From Theobroma cacao (taxonomy: Eukaryota; Streptophyta; Magnoliopsida; Malvales; Malvaceae): a stretch of DNA of 64,000 nucleotides. A model generated the notes under the pieces. That model did not search any database and had not been told where the DNA came from. It was given only the letters and a program-made list of their open reading frames with translations. The translations under genes and the position numbers were made by a program. The stretch is taken from NCBI RefSeq assembly GCF_000208745.1, contig NC_030850.1, positions 34,320,350-34,384,349 on the forward strand. Reading direction: 5' to 3'. Below are positions 24,601 to 37,239 of the stretch, piece after piece; the stretch's first letter is position 1; every line of letters starts with the position of its first letter.

Positions 24601-27600
24601 GAAAAAATAGGTCAGGATTTCTGAAATAGTTTGTCTAGTTTATACAAATATAGATACATATACACATATATATGTAACACGACACAAATTGTTTATTAAA
24701 TCCGGACTGATATATATGTTCAACATCTTTTCAAACATGTTTTGCAAATGGAAAACAAATTATGAAAGGAGAATTAAAGAACATACTCTGTTGATCTTCC
24801 TGCAGCAGTGAACAAATCGGCCCAATGTCTACCATCAGTTTTTCTTGCAACACTCACAACCACATCAAGATACTCTGGAAAATTTCTAATCAGATCACAG
24901 GTCTTCTCCAAAAGAGAGACATTCTGTTTTGGGACAGAGATCTTGTTTTTATTCACATTTTGCCTGAAAGGTACTAATATAATTTAGTTATAGATAAGAT
25001 AAACAGAAAGCAATACAGCAAAAAGAACAGGGGAGAACAAAAATATACATCAAAACCTGCAGCCTTCCAGTGAACACATAGAGATGAAGATTGGTCCATA
25101 AAAAGGCTCAAGCAAAGCCGAAGAAAATTTTGCTAACCAGCAACTTATATGGAAATTTATACTTGTCAAGGTTAATAAGCTAAAAGCTAAAAACCACAAT
25201 GGCAGGACTGCATCAAAATGCCCTCACATACATGCATAAAATGACACAACATGGCAGGTTACAAGCTCTTGAGCTAAGTTTTACAGCTTAAGTAGCAGTT
25301 GTATGCATTAAATCTGGTTAGTCTCCATTAAGTTTCAGTTTCATGACGATAATTTGGACAACCATTTTTCCCAATTAAATAATACCTTGAAATCTCAGCA
25401 TCAAATACAGTAAAAAGAAGCCACTCCAAACAATGTGAAAAATGCGGCTTCTCTGCTGATATTTGTGCTAACCGTAAAGCTTCCTCGCTTTTGTTCCTCT
25501 GCAAGATGCAGAATCAGAAGTAGAATCAGAAAGAGTACCTACAACCTAGGCAACTGCACTGTGCTTTAAAACCAGTGGAACCAGCATCTACAGCTATGAC
25601 TTTCAGCATATAAAATGAAACCACAAGGCACAGAGCAAGATTCTTTATGCTACTCAGAGACCAGATACTTCTTTACAGACAACTAAATTCTGTTCCAAAA
25701 AAGAAGTTGTAATAACATTTTGTGGTCAGGAAATGATAAACTTTTATCATTGACAGAAGATTCTTGGCAAGAATCTTCACATCCATCAGTTCAAAATGGC
25801 AATCTACAAAGAATGAGAAGGAACAATAAGTTTGACAAAAAGAGGCTTTTCATGTTCATTGCAGGCAGCCTTGAGGAACAAACCCACGGTTTGCACCATT
25901 CCTTTTGGCAGAAAACACACTGAGCTTAGTGCAAAATATATCCCAAAAACCATTAAACCAAAAGAATAAGTCGCTTCTTGATGAAACACAGGCTCGACAA
26001 AACAAATGGATCGATAGCTCCAATATCATAAAAATATAAGTAGTCAAATCCCTGCTAATAAACATATGAAATTTCACTGACCACATTTCCACATGAATTT
26101 AGACTTTAAATTAAAAAGGCTTTCAAATTTCCTGAGGAAGGAAGAGAAAGAAAAGTGATACCTGAATGAGGTGTCGAAGCAGGCAATGTAAAATAGTTTG
26201 AGCTTGGGGAGTTGGCTCAAAGCATGGAAACTCTGTGCATGCTGAAAAGGACATTCTTTGAGAAACACCAACAACAACCCCAGCATTTGGAAGAAGCCCC
26301 AGAGGGTACACCTCACGGTCAAATTCCAGCTCTGGATCCAACTATGAATAAATGTTTGAACTATTAAACTCGGTAGATGCACTAAATAACCAGATCAAGT
26401 GCCTAACATACATGAGATTGTAATATCTAAAAAATGATTGTATAGGAGAAACAATGACAACATGAGAAGTGCATAAAAGGAGCAACCAGATCAGACAGAA
26501 ATCACATTCTCAGTTCAAAACCATCTAAAATCCCATAATATCATGAATAGTTTACCATAAAAGGCTTTGTGCAATAATACCTGCAAAAAATCCTCCTGCT
26601 TAAATGAGTCAACACCAGGAGATGGATACCAAACCTGTAAAAATAAGCTTCGAAACAGAACTTACATCAGACTAGTACAAACTAAGGGAGCTATATAAAA
26701 AAATGGTAAGAGCCAAATGTAGGAAACTATCAACTTTAACAGTAGGTTACCTGCATTCCTCGGTGGCCATAATCCAACCAAGAGACATCCTCAATTAGAT
26801 TTGTTTTCTCCTCTGATTGACCACATGTAACCCAAAATAATTCAACAGAATCAGTGAGTTCCCTTTCCCGCCCATCATCCAAATCAAGTAGTGAAAGCTC
26901 CCCGTTCGCTCTCAGTATCAGACATCTAGAAAAGCAAGTACATATCAGAGGCATGCAGTGTGCAGCAAGTTCTATTCACCATTTAAAAGGCAATACCTTG
27001 CAGGCTCTCTGGCTAAAAAGTTTGAAGAAGATGAGATATGATTGTCAAGGGCACCCTCTCGTGGAATTTGATCAGGAATAAAACGCATCGCTGCAGGATG
27101 GCTCTTTGCAGTCATGATTGAGAGTTCTCGTACTGTAGAAAGCTGTTTGTCATTTTATCACTTAAAAACGTATGAAGAATAATTTGCACACTATTTTAAA
27201 AGCACTATTATTTACATATTTCAATAAAAGCAATTGGATAACATTCCTTTACCTGTAGGTCTGGAGTACTTGAAGGAGTCAATTCACCATATAATTTCAC
27301 ATGGAATATGTGCACGTCAAAACGGCGATAAGTGACTAGTATATAATCTTCATACACGTCCATCACCATTGGCTTTGCAAGCAATGGTTTACGACAAAGT
27401 AGAGAGCTTTGATCAAGGTGATACCGTGGATAGAAAAGCAACTCATACCTGCAGAATAAATTACATCAACCACAATAAACAACTGTAGATCATGAATTTA
27501 AAATGAAAAAATAGTAATTCATGAGAAAGTAATCATTACAAAGGAAAGGCAGAAAGAAAGAAGAGAAACTTGCTCCCAAAAGCTTAGAAATGAACTGGCT

Positions 27601-30600
27601 ATTTGCGAAGGCTTGCCCATGCATTTCAGGCATCTATACATTTCCAGAAATTAATCAAACTACCATAAATGCATGGACAGACTAGACAAGTTCTGCTGAA
27701 GTAACTAAGAGGGAACGGATTTGTATCTTACATGTTAGAAGAATCAATGTAGTTGCAGACAACAACAATCTTCCCCAGCCATAACAAACCTTTGCATTGA
27801 ATCTTTTGTTCCTGAGAAATATCTCCAAACACTCGCCACTTCTTCAGTCGTATATCATATAAAATCAGCCCATGGAGACCAGCAACGGCTAAATACATTC
27901 CATCCTTGCTCGCTGCCACATGTTGAACAGGCCAATTTTGGGAGATATAAGAAACCTGGAAAAAAAAAGGCAAAACCACATTAGAAACACCCACAATTTA
28001 AGGAAAATAGAATGAAGGCAGACAATTATCAAAGTTGTGATTTGGACATATAACTGGAAGGTTCAGATGTAGCATCTTAAGCTCATCAGTATCTTCTGAC
28101 TGCACAACAAGCAACCTATCTTCTCCATAAATCACTTGACGGACATAAGTCATTCCTGAAACTCCTCTGCTCAGGCAACACTTTCCAAAAGAAAATGCAA
28201 GAATTCTCTCCAACGATCCTTCCTCAATAGCATAAAGCCTATATCCATATTCATCCCACTGCATCAGTGAGGTACCACCCATCAATGGTTCATATTTACA
28301 ATCCTGGTTTGGCTTAACAACTGGAGAAGAAACAGAACTCAAACCAATTTGACGGATGGTTGACATTAGACGACATCCAGAAACAGACCAAACTGTAAGT
28401 CCTCTTAACTTCCACCCAACTGCAAAAGCAGAATTATCAGGTGTCCATGCAATACAACTAACAGAACCAGTGTCATCCATTGAATATCTGCCAAACAACA
28501 AGATCAAGAAGTAAAAAACTTTCATTCTTAACAAAAGAAGCCTACAGCCAGATAAAATTAGGGTTCAACAACTATTATACTTGAATCAGGCAAGAAAATA
28601 GAGAAAACCAGGCAAATATAAGACTCCAAATGCTTGCTAAGATAAGTATCAGAAAAGAAACTGATTAAATCACAAATTCATGAATTTACAATCCTCAGGT
28701 CCTTATATAGGGTACGCTAAAGGCTGTATTCAGTCTCAACCTAATTCACAATCACTAGATATTTGTTCCCTCTCTAAATGTAAGGTGCTGCTTGAGATGG
28801 AAGTAGATTTGTTCATTAGTATTTGTAAAAAGGATATGAGTGAAAGGTTGACAACTACAAGGAATGTGATTTACAGAACATTAGACGAGGCAAATGTACT
28901 ATTTAAGTGCTCTGTAGAAAAATACAGTAATTATTTCACGAAGAACCAAAACTATGAACATCACATTATGCGACCAATTTTCTAGCTTTACCAATGAATA
29001 CAACACTTACCCCCAGTCATATAAGGAGACAGTACGAATGAGCGACCCCGATTCAGCCAAGTCATATAACTCAACAACTCCTCTTCTGGTACCTACGGCA
29101 AGGATCTGTTGATCTCCAGCAACAGAAGTACATACAGCATCACCGGATCCCAAACTTTTTTCAGCTTTAATGGATTCAACTAGCTTTAAACCTTTCTTGC
29201 TCACAGAGCATGACACCAGTTGTCCGTCAGAATATAAGACTAATAGCAGCCTCATTGGAACACAAAACTCCAGTTGGGCTATAGCAGACTTCCTGGAGAC
29301 TTTATAATTGGAGAGAAAAGCTCCTTGAGCTTCTCCAGAAGTAATACCATTAACTAGAGAATGTGGTAATGTAGTAACTTCACTGTTATTATGTTGAAAG
29401 GAATCGAGTTCAAAAGCTCCATAAAACTGTACAGAAAAAACAATACAAAAATTAAATTCTGTTTTTTAAAAAAAAAAACAGGAAGACAGGAGAAAATTGA
29501 AACTATATGTTATCTGTGGATTACCTCCCCCTTCCAGGAGATACTATATAAAGATCCATCAGACAGCCCTAGTAGCATATGTTTGTTATCACTCACAATA
29601 TTGCTCCTACAGCAACAAGGTTAGAAGGAAATGATAAGAATGGTACTGAGAAAACTCAAATTAAGGTCAAAATTACTGAAACTAATGTTAGCAAAGATAT
29701 ACTAAATGGGAAAAGAAAGAAGGTGGGGGAGGGGAGTTAATTTTAACAGGGATACTTACACAGCCAAATCCTTTGCTGCAAACGGGACTTGTTCAATCAG
29801 AACACAAGTTATCGTTGCCAGATAAAAATTAGAAGGTTGCTTCCCTCCTATTTGTACTTTTCTCTCTGTGAACTGGACCTTGAAGATGTGAAGAAAGAAA
29901 GATGATGTCTGCAAAAGCCAAAAACAAAGATTATGAAATCCATAATTAAAGAAAGTTATGCTTTTAAATATCTTCAGAAGCAAGAAACACAAACAAATTG
30001 AAAACAAAAGGCAGTTAACAAGCATTATCTTTCATCCCTGATTTAAAAATCAAACACCATTTTAGCCATCATTCCTAACCCTAAAATAAACTAATCAGCT
30101 AAATATCATTACTTCCGCCACACCAATGTGATCAGATAAGAATTTAACAACTAACTGATCAAGAGCAATGCCGTATGAGCAGCTCCTCTACTTCATTTTA
30201 GTTTAGTGATTGACTTTACTCTTTAATTCCAAAATGCCATCCCTCTTATCATACTAAATCAACATTTAATCAAATAAAAATACAAAAACAGATACAACTT
30301 TAACTGAAATAAAAATTCCACGTAAAGCTAGCATAGTAAGCAAAAACCAATTTTACAGAAAAAAAGAAAAAGCAAAGATAGAAAAGAACTCACAAGAACG
30401 GCAATCAATTTGGAGTCAGGGCTCCAAACGGCCTGCAAATTCTCGCCTTCTCGCTGCACCGAATCCGCATCTCTCTTATACTTCCCTAACCTCACTCTAT
30501 GCTGCAATCACCAACATAATTCATCAAAAAAATTAAAAAAAAACAAAAACCTAATCTGAAACAAAAGCATGCATTTGCAAAGGAAATACCTGAGAGGAGC

Positions 30601-30736
30601 TCCAGAGCTCGAGATGCGAAGGCGAAACGACGAGCAAGAGTCGGTTATTGACTTTGAGATAAATGATATTTTGCGACGAAGGACACTGCCCTTGCTCCAA
30701 CGGAATCACCTGCGGATATCCATATGCCATATACAT
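21649..30736 (-). CDS. RIC1: RIC1-like protein, partner subunit of the Rab6-type GEF complex
   Basis: 23 exons were joined by hand on the minus strand, all in frame, to 1122 residues: 30590-30736, 30394-30501, 29760-29908, 29525-29606, 29011-29426, 28055-28487, 27732-27955, 27253-27448, 26997-27142, 26751-26925, 26581-26634, 26162-26341, 25386-25498, 24787-24963, 23985-24042, 23533-23592, 23374-23415, 23148-23275, 22924-23059, 22764-22841, 22488-22604, 21829-21891, 21649-21735. The N-terminus MYMAYGYPQVIPLEQG is the plant RIC1 start. The first two thirds are WD40/quinoprotein-like beta-propeller repeats; the last third is the helical RIC1 domain (RNFPEYLDVVVSVARKTD, then KFKEWIVVLATLLRR). In yeast and animals, Ric1 with Rgp1 activates Ypt6/Rab6 at the trans-Golgi. 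The plant role is inferred from the family. Exons are short, several under 65 bp. The end, ELSSVAHSEDK, is near the family's usual end. Confidence 0.94.
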
Positions 30737-31118
30737 CTTTCTTCTCCTTCGATTACTATTGGCTTTCTCTCAGTTAGGGATCTAACTCAAGATATAGATC
30801 TGAGATTTTACAAAGCATTTTTGGTGAGAAGGAGAGTAGATTAGATCTTGTAGATCCAGGAGGAGAGTGGCATTTTCTGTACTTTTCTTTCAATATCGAT
30901 CGTGTTTTTTACGTTTTTTTCATGTGATTAAATCTCTTTTTCTGTTCGAGGGGGAAATGCCAAAATGGATTTTGATTTTACGAAGAAAAAAAAATTAAAA
31001 AGAAAAAATGACGTTGCACCCTAAAGCCGGTCCCACCTTTGCTGGGTCCCACCTGAAGTCCATTTACGTTGGATTTTTTTATATAAAAATCAAAATCGGC
31101 ATCTTAAACGTTAATCAA

Positions 31119-31269
31119 TGGGCCGGACAAAGAGCGACAAATAAACATGTGATAATGGCCCTTCGAGAAGATAAAATTATATGAAATAGCATGTGTGGTG
31201 GGCCTTAAGCCGGCACAATAACCAGATCCACATCGCTAATTTGCTAGACGGACCAGAAATTTTAGCCCA
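31119..31269. promoter_or_regulatory. Site II (TGGGCY) motif cluster upstream of RIC1
   Basis: TGGGCC at 31119-31124 and 31199-31204, and AGCCCA (TGGGCT on the other strand) at 31264-31269, lie 380-530 bp upstream of the RIC1 start codon. Site II elements bind TCP factors and are common in promoters of constitutively expressed plant genes. Their link to RIC1 expression is inferred. Confidence 0.4.
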
Positions 31270-31310
31270 AATTAAACCCACAATTTCAGAGAACTCAACG
31301 GGCCGATGGT

Positions 31311-34300
31311 TTTGTATGACAAACAAAAAACAGAGTAAATAGAGAGATTTGGCACAAAATATCATGTACAATGTAATTATTCATTCCATAATATTAAACC
31401 ACATTATTCTATCAAAATAAATATTCACAATATGTTTAGTTGGCCTTAAAAGTAAATTAATGGGGATTTTGAATTCATGGAATGTTCCAAATCTTAATTA
31501 TTATTGACATATAAAATACTGTATAATATCATTGTTTCATGAAATATCATCCCTAGCACATATGGTCAAGAAAAAAAAATTTATGTGAATTACTCCTCCA
31601 AATTGTGGTCTTGCTTCTTCTCATTGAAGGAAAGAAGTGATCTTTTATTTCTAATTTTCTCTTAATTATTGGATATAAGGAAGTGTCTTAAGCTTGAATA
31701 GGACCTTTCTATCTCTACATTCTAGAGATGAGTGAACATGAGCTAAAAGTGTTAAGAGAGTCAATAACTTTTTGTGCAAAAGGAAGCATTAATATTCAAA
31801 TTTAATAGTTTCGTCAAAACCTCATTTCACAATTATCGTTTGAGTTAATGCAGAACATCGTCGCAACAAAATGATAAAGTTATTAAAACTCTTAATAAGA
31901 ATAGATATGAGGATGAAATATTTATCAAGCTGTACTCCTATACCTTTTTTAACTATTGTTGAACAATGACTAAATTGACAACGCTTTTGGAGAACAGCTA
32001 AGAAGAACCGGGTCCTAAGTGTGACATCTGATAAGAGATCAATAATTTTATGAACAACTACCTCAATAAAGTCACTTAACTAGTAGCATAGGAAAAGGAA
32101 AGAGGCATAAGGTGAACTAAGTTTATGGATAGGTTGAGAGAGAAATGTGAGAACACAGGGAACAAGTGGTTGGTAGAGTTGAAAGGATGCAGAGCAGAGA
32201 CATGTCGAAATCAGATATCAGAACACCCAAAGAAGAAAAAGTAAGTAAACAAGGGGAAAAGAGATCAAAAGGAAGCTTAAGACAGGGACTAGAGAGTAGA
32301 TCGAAACCACCAAAAGTGACTTTGCATTGGGGGGAAAATCCAAATCAAGAGTCAAAACAAGAGCAAAAATGGAAGCCCACATTGAAGGTTGAAGATAAGA
32401 TTATAATTGAGCCCGTGGGCGAACCCAAGCACGAGTGAGAGAGTGAAAGAGGAGACATGGATCAAACATTTTGGGGTTTAATCGAATTGGGTCCCTTGAC
32501 ATGTTGCTTAACCATTGCTAGCTTTTTCCCTTCTGTTCAGTTTCAACGGCAACAAGGACTGTACTCTTTTTGCTGTTAATCAAAGACCCTTTCTCCTTCT
32601 TGTTGGTTTTATATCACAAATAGTACTTCACCTTTTCCTTCTCCCCTGTTTTCATGGTGCACAACCCAACAGGCCCGATGCTTTTGAGTTCCAACCCATC
32701 TTGTCTACAAGTGCCGCAATTATCATCCACATGATAAATAAATAAATAAATAATCCCTTTTTCATTTTTTATTATTTCTTAATCATCATTTTCTTAAATT
32801 CTTTGTTCGAAATGAATAACCTTCGATAGTTTATGTTCGGTTTAATTCTATTATTTTGAAAATAATTAAAATATAAAATTCAAATTCATTTTTAAAACGT
32901 TAAATGATATGAATTATTTACTTCACTTTCCGTCCACAAAAAACATACATTTCATATGTATTAATTGGAACTAAACAAAGATCTAAAATATCCCGCAAGA
33001 TATGGAAAATTGTCATCCATGATTCAACATGTCATGTTAGGAATTAAGCTTGGATAAGCATATCATGTACTATCAAATGGAAATAATAAAAAGTTGAAGC
33101 TTCTGCTACTGCTAAATGCACTAGCAAACAATCTAGCACACAATTCCCATTGTCCCACGCAAAAGTCGAAGTACCCTTTTTATTTTATTTTTTCTCTTCC
33201 TGAGATCGTTCATGATTTTTAGCCAAAGGGGGTTGAGAGATGAGTGAAAGGAACGTCGAGAGGCAGTTGGGCCATGGATGTCTCGTCCAGACCAGTTACA
33301 CCCAAGACTTGGGCATTTCAATCAGACTTGTGAGTTTCATGGAGCAACCCTTTCGCTGATTTCACTTTCGAAAGGACGGTCTCCTAATCCAGCCATGATA
33401 CAATGTTGGTTGGCCAGGGTTCGTGCCACCGACGATTTTTTATTTGTCATGTCCCTTCTCTTCCCTCTGCCCCACCGCACCCAAAGTTTTCCGTGGACCT
33501 CTTGATTCTCATTGTCCTCCCCTCTTAATCAAGTGTGTTCCATGTCCCACAGTGTTCATTCCTTTGTTAGTCCTTTTATTTCCTGTATGTCGTACTGTTG
33601 TAGTGTTTTTCCCCTTCATCATTAATGACAGAATAAACCCACCAATTTGTGTTTAAAAAACTCATTAACAGTTAATCAATATTTTTTTAAAACTGTTCAA
33701 GAAATTAAGTTCAAATCTCTTCGTCTCTAGATGCTCGATAAAAATTGGTGCACTGGTTTTCTCTTTTTGTCCATAAGCAAGCAACATTGAGGGTAGGACA
33801 TGGAATTAAGCGTATAAATATATTTTTATGTTGGAAATATAGGTTAGAGAAAATGAATAAAAAAAAAGGACACACAATCTAGAAGGTATAAGCATCTAAA
33901 TAATATATTCGTGGAGTGTCGTGTTAATTATCTAGTAGTAAACTTTTATTTTCTTAAGTTCTTGAAATGACTGATATGAGATTGCTCTATTAAACAATAA
34001 CGCCCAAATCATATTTATTTTCCTTTCAAAGCATCTAGATTTCAAGCTAAGACCTCTACCTTAACTTCCACTCACTTTATTATTATATATTAAGTATCTA
34101 CACATGGGATTATTTAATGATTTAATAATGACATACTAATTTTTAATTATCCTGACATCACTAGTATCATTAACTTTTTCTTTTAAACTAATGAAAGGAA
34201 TTATAGAAATTTATTTTAAACAAAATAAACATTTCAAGATAAAATGATAGATATTTTATTTGAAAAATAAGACATAATATTTAAAAAAAATTTAAATTAT

Positions 34301-34354
34301 TTAGAAAATTTCATAAATCTTTATTCTTCTATCTCTTATATTTTATTTTGTATA
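31311..34354. other. Intergenic region between RIC1 and BRH1
   Basis: No supportable gene. A 90-codon frame at 32166-32438 (+) is rich in K, E and P, with a PKVTLHWGENP phrase; I do not recognise it, and it may be chance or a worn transposon fragment. A GC-richer patch at 33130-33620 has only short frames. The rest is AT-rich. Confidence 0.4.
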
Positions 34355-34905
34355 ATATTTAAAAAAGCTAATAAACAGTTCAAAAAAATTCAAATAAGTT
34401 TTTATATTTTTATTGTATTAAATCAAATCCTAAAATTCAAATAAGTTTTTATATTTTTATTGTATTAAATCAAATACTTATACTTTTATTTTGAGTTAAA
34501 TAAATTTTTATATTTTTATTTTAAATTAAATAAAATTTTATAATTAATTATTATCTTTATTAAAATGTCATTTATCGCTATATACCACGTGATGCTAATG
34601 TGATATGTTAATATATCATAATTGACGATGATGTGACATGCTGACATATCATAATTGATGATAACGTAACATAATAATTTGATATAATAATAAAATCATG
34701 TGACTTTTTTATCCTCCATATTGACTTTATATTAGTTTCATGTTGATATAAAATAATAAGTAATATTTCAACTAATGATCATTAGTTATAAAGATTTATT
34801 TGACTCAAAATAAAAATGTAGAGATTTAATTAAACGCAATAAAAGAATAAAAACTTTTTAAATTTTTTTAAAATAATTTAAGAATTTATTTGAACATTAT
34901 ACATT
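34355..34905. mobile_element. Long-inverted-repeat element, copy 4
   Basis: The left arm includes a 45-bp tandem duplication (34388-34433 and 34434-34478, each with caaataagtttttatatttt). The right arm (about 34795-34860), with gactcaaaataaaaatgtag and tttaattaaacgcaataaaa, is the reverse complement of the left. The centre has accacgtgatgctaatgtg and catgttgatataaaataat as in copy 2. No coding frame. Confidence 0.65.
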
Positions 34906-35225
34906 TTATTTTAAATCAAACAAGTTTTTATGATTAACATTTAAGTAATAGTTATTAATTAAAATATTATTTATTATTTTATTTTATATAATGTTGACGT
35001 GATATATTGATAAATTATAATAAATGTAACATGACAATATAACATAATCATGTGAATTTTCATCATCTTATATAGATATCATGTGACATAAAAAAGATAA
35101 ATAATATTTTTATTGATAATAAATAATCAACAATTAATCATATAAACTTTATTAAATGGAATAAAAATATTAATTTATTTAAATTTTTTATATAAGAGAG
35201 ATAATTTTTAAAAAAATATTATATA
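34906..35225. mobile_element. Long-inverted-repeat element, copy 5, directly adjoining copy 4
   Basis: It repeats the same order of motifs (ttttattttaaatcaaacaa, aatgttgacgtgatatatt, catgtgacataaaaaagata, aatcaacaattaatcatata) in the same orientation as copy 4, with no spacer that can be seen. It is shorter, about 320 bp. Confidence 0.55.
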
Positions 35226-36354
35226 ATAAAATAAGCAAATAAAATAAAACAGAGCGACAAACCATGCCGTATGGAGTGTACTTAAAAATATTGAAAGCAA
35301 AAGAGGGAAGAAGACAACGTCAGTAATTAGCAACCGAACTGTGCGAGAAAAGAAAAAGAAAATCCAAAATAAGAGCAGGGTCGTGCAAGCAATGATTAGT
35401 GATGGGAAGTTGATAAAAAAAAATAATTGTGATTGCAGCTTTGAAATCCTTGTTTTCTGAGAAATTATTGCTTTTTTTTCACCGCTTTTAAATTAATTAA
35501 TTGATTACAATGTCAGGTACAGACAATGGAAGCTCTAGCTAGGGTCGAGTAGGCCTTGCATCATAACACACGGCGGTCCCTTATTAAAATATTCAATCAT
35601 TTCCAAAGTTAAAAATTTTAAACGGCTGTACTCCCTCTCTCTCCTTATCTGCATTAGCCATTTGTAGCATTTCAAACTCTAAATAAATTATTCTGACGTA
35701 ATTTGCTAAATTTCATATATATTATAAATAAGATTTAAGACATTTTCTCGTAATAAATTTAAATTTGTAAATTAATGAAAACTTATTATTTAGGTTCATC
35801 AGACTACATGATTAATCAATAACATCGGTGAGTATAGTGATAAAATTTAATATTGAGTCGTATGTAGTGAGAAATTTCACTTTAATTTGTATTGAAATGT
35901 AACAATTACATAATTAATCAAATATTATTTATTAAAATACTTTAATTATAAATCATTAAGGTTTGATTTTATGATTATTATCTTTCTTTGAAAGGATTGA
36001 AGCTTAATTCATCAACTTCCAATTAATACATGTTTCAATAGTGTAAGAAAAAGTCAAATTAAATTATTTTTTTTTTGGTTTGCGTGTGTGAAAATGTTTA
36101 AGAATCAAATCCAATGATTATGAGCACTAGAAACACATGGTAAAAATTTAGAATAAAATAAACAAAGACTAAACGTAATGAATCCTCTACTTTATTACTT
36201 AATCCTCGCAGATAGAGTCAATTAGGCAAAGATAATTATTAAGAAAAAGAGACGATGCATCGAATGCTTACTTGTTGCTGCTGATGCCGATGATTGTTGT
36301 TTAGCCGTCCCCGCGTCTCTTACAGTTCCACTTCCTCACTCCTTCCATTTACAG
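35226..36354. other. Intergenic region, distal BRH1 promoter
   Basis: AT-rich with no gene. A mildly GC-rich patch (35500-35660) carries no recognisable feature. Confidence 0.4.
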
Positions 36355-36369
36355 CACGTGACACGTGTG
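36355..36369. promoter_or_regulatory. Double G-box with BRRE-like core upstream of the BRH1 homologue
   Basis: CACGTGACACGTGTG contains two ACGTG cores. The second gives CGTGTG, which fits the brassinosteroid-response element CGTG[TC]G bound by BZR1; CACGTG is also a BES1/BZR1 and PIF target. The cluster lies about 310 bp before the TATA-like site. Arabidopsis BRH1 was described as brassinosteroid-repressed, so the match is pertinent, but binding is inferred. Confidence 0.5.
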
Positions 36370-36664
36370 CCATTTTCCCACTCTTCCGAGAGATTCGATC
36401 CACTCACCTTCCTCCCTTTATTTATTATTTTTTTAAAGAGGGTACCCCCAAACGCAGCCTTCCTTTACTCCGAATGTCACCATCACCCCACGGCCTACTC
36501 TACCTCACCCACCAATCAAATCTATCCACCCATGTCACAGTCAGTGACTGAATCAGTCTCTTATTAGCATGTACTATAATTTGCATACGAACCCATGGCT
36601 GAAGCCAGTCAAGCAGAAGCTTCCTCTTCTCCACTCTTGTTTCTCTCTCAACACTGTCTCTCTG

Positions 36665-36670
36665 TATAAG
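36665..36670 (+). promoter_or_regulatory. TATA-like box of the BRH1 homologue
   Basis: TATAAG lies 63 bp before the start codon, preceded by a CT-rich tract (36630-36664). It implies a leader of only some 30-40 nt. Confidence 0.45.
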
Positions 36671-36732
36671 TACGTCAACAAAAGCGTTCTCTTCGCAATT
36701 TTAAGTTCATTTTGTTGTAAAAAATTTCCTTC

Positions 36733-37239
36733 ATGGGGTTTCCGGTTGGTTACACGGAAGTTTTCTTACCAAAACTCTTCGTTCACACGCTTTCCTTCCT
36801 GGGTTTCATCCGAAGTCTAATTTTTGCCCTTTTTAACTACCTTGGACTCTCCGATTTCCTCGAGACAGACACCGTCTGGCCGGAGAACCCGACCCGAACA
36901 ACCCCCGAGAACCCGCCCGTATCCGCTCTCCTGATCCGGGAAATCCTCCCCGTTATAAAGTTCGAGGAACTTGTCGTCGTGGGGGACCCGCCGGAGAGCT
37001 GTGCCGTTTGCTTGTACGAGTTCGAAGGTGGGGAAGAGATCAGGTGGTTGAGGAACTGTAGGCACGTTTTCCATAGGGCGTGCTTGGACCGTTGGATGGA
37101 CCATGATCAGAAAACTTGTCCGCTTTGTCGGACACCCTTTGTTCCTGATGAGTTGCAGGATGAGTTTAATCAACGGCTCTGGGCTGCTTCTGGGGTCGGT
37201 GATTTTTACAGTGAGTACAGTTCGGTTCCGGGATTGTAG
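36733..37239 (+). CDS. BRH1: RING-H2 finger protein, BRH1-like probable E3 ubiquitin ligase
   Basis: Single exon of 168 residues, as usual for this clade. The N-terminus MGFPVGYTEVFLPKL is followed by a hydrophobic stretch (about 17-40) that probably anchors it in a membrane. A full RING-H2 domain spans residues 90-132, with zinc ligands C90, C93, C109, H111, H114, C117, C129 and C132 and the E2-contact tryptophan W121. The C-terminal tail contains FVPDELQDEFNQRLW, characteristic of BRH1. It should transfer ubiquitin from an E2; the substrate is unknown. The codons are GC-rich relative to the flanks, as common in intronless plant RING genes. In Arabidopsis, as I recall, BRH1 lies close to SYP73 and a RIC1-like gene, matching the neighbours here. 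Confidence 0.93.
   Translation: MGFPVGYTEVFLPKLFVHTLSFLGFIRSLIFALFNYLGLSDFLETDTVWPENPTRTTPENPPVSALLIREILPVIKFEELVVVGDPPESCAVCLYEFEGGEEIRWLRNCRHVFHRACLDRWMDHDQKTCPLCRTPFVPDELQDEFNQRLWAASGVGDFYSEYSSVPGL

Noticed and set aside
32166..32438. Lysine/glutamate-rich 90-codon frame
   Set aside because: Not recognisable and not flanked by gene signals; kept only as a note in the intergenic description.
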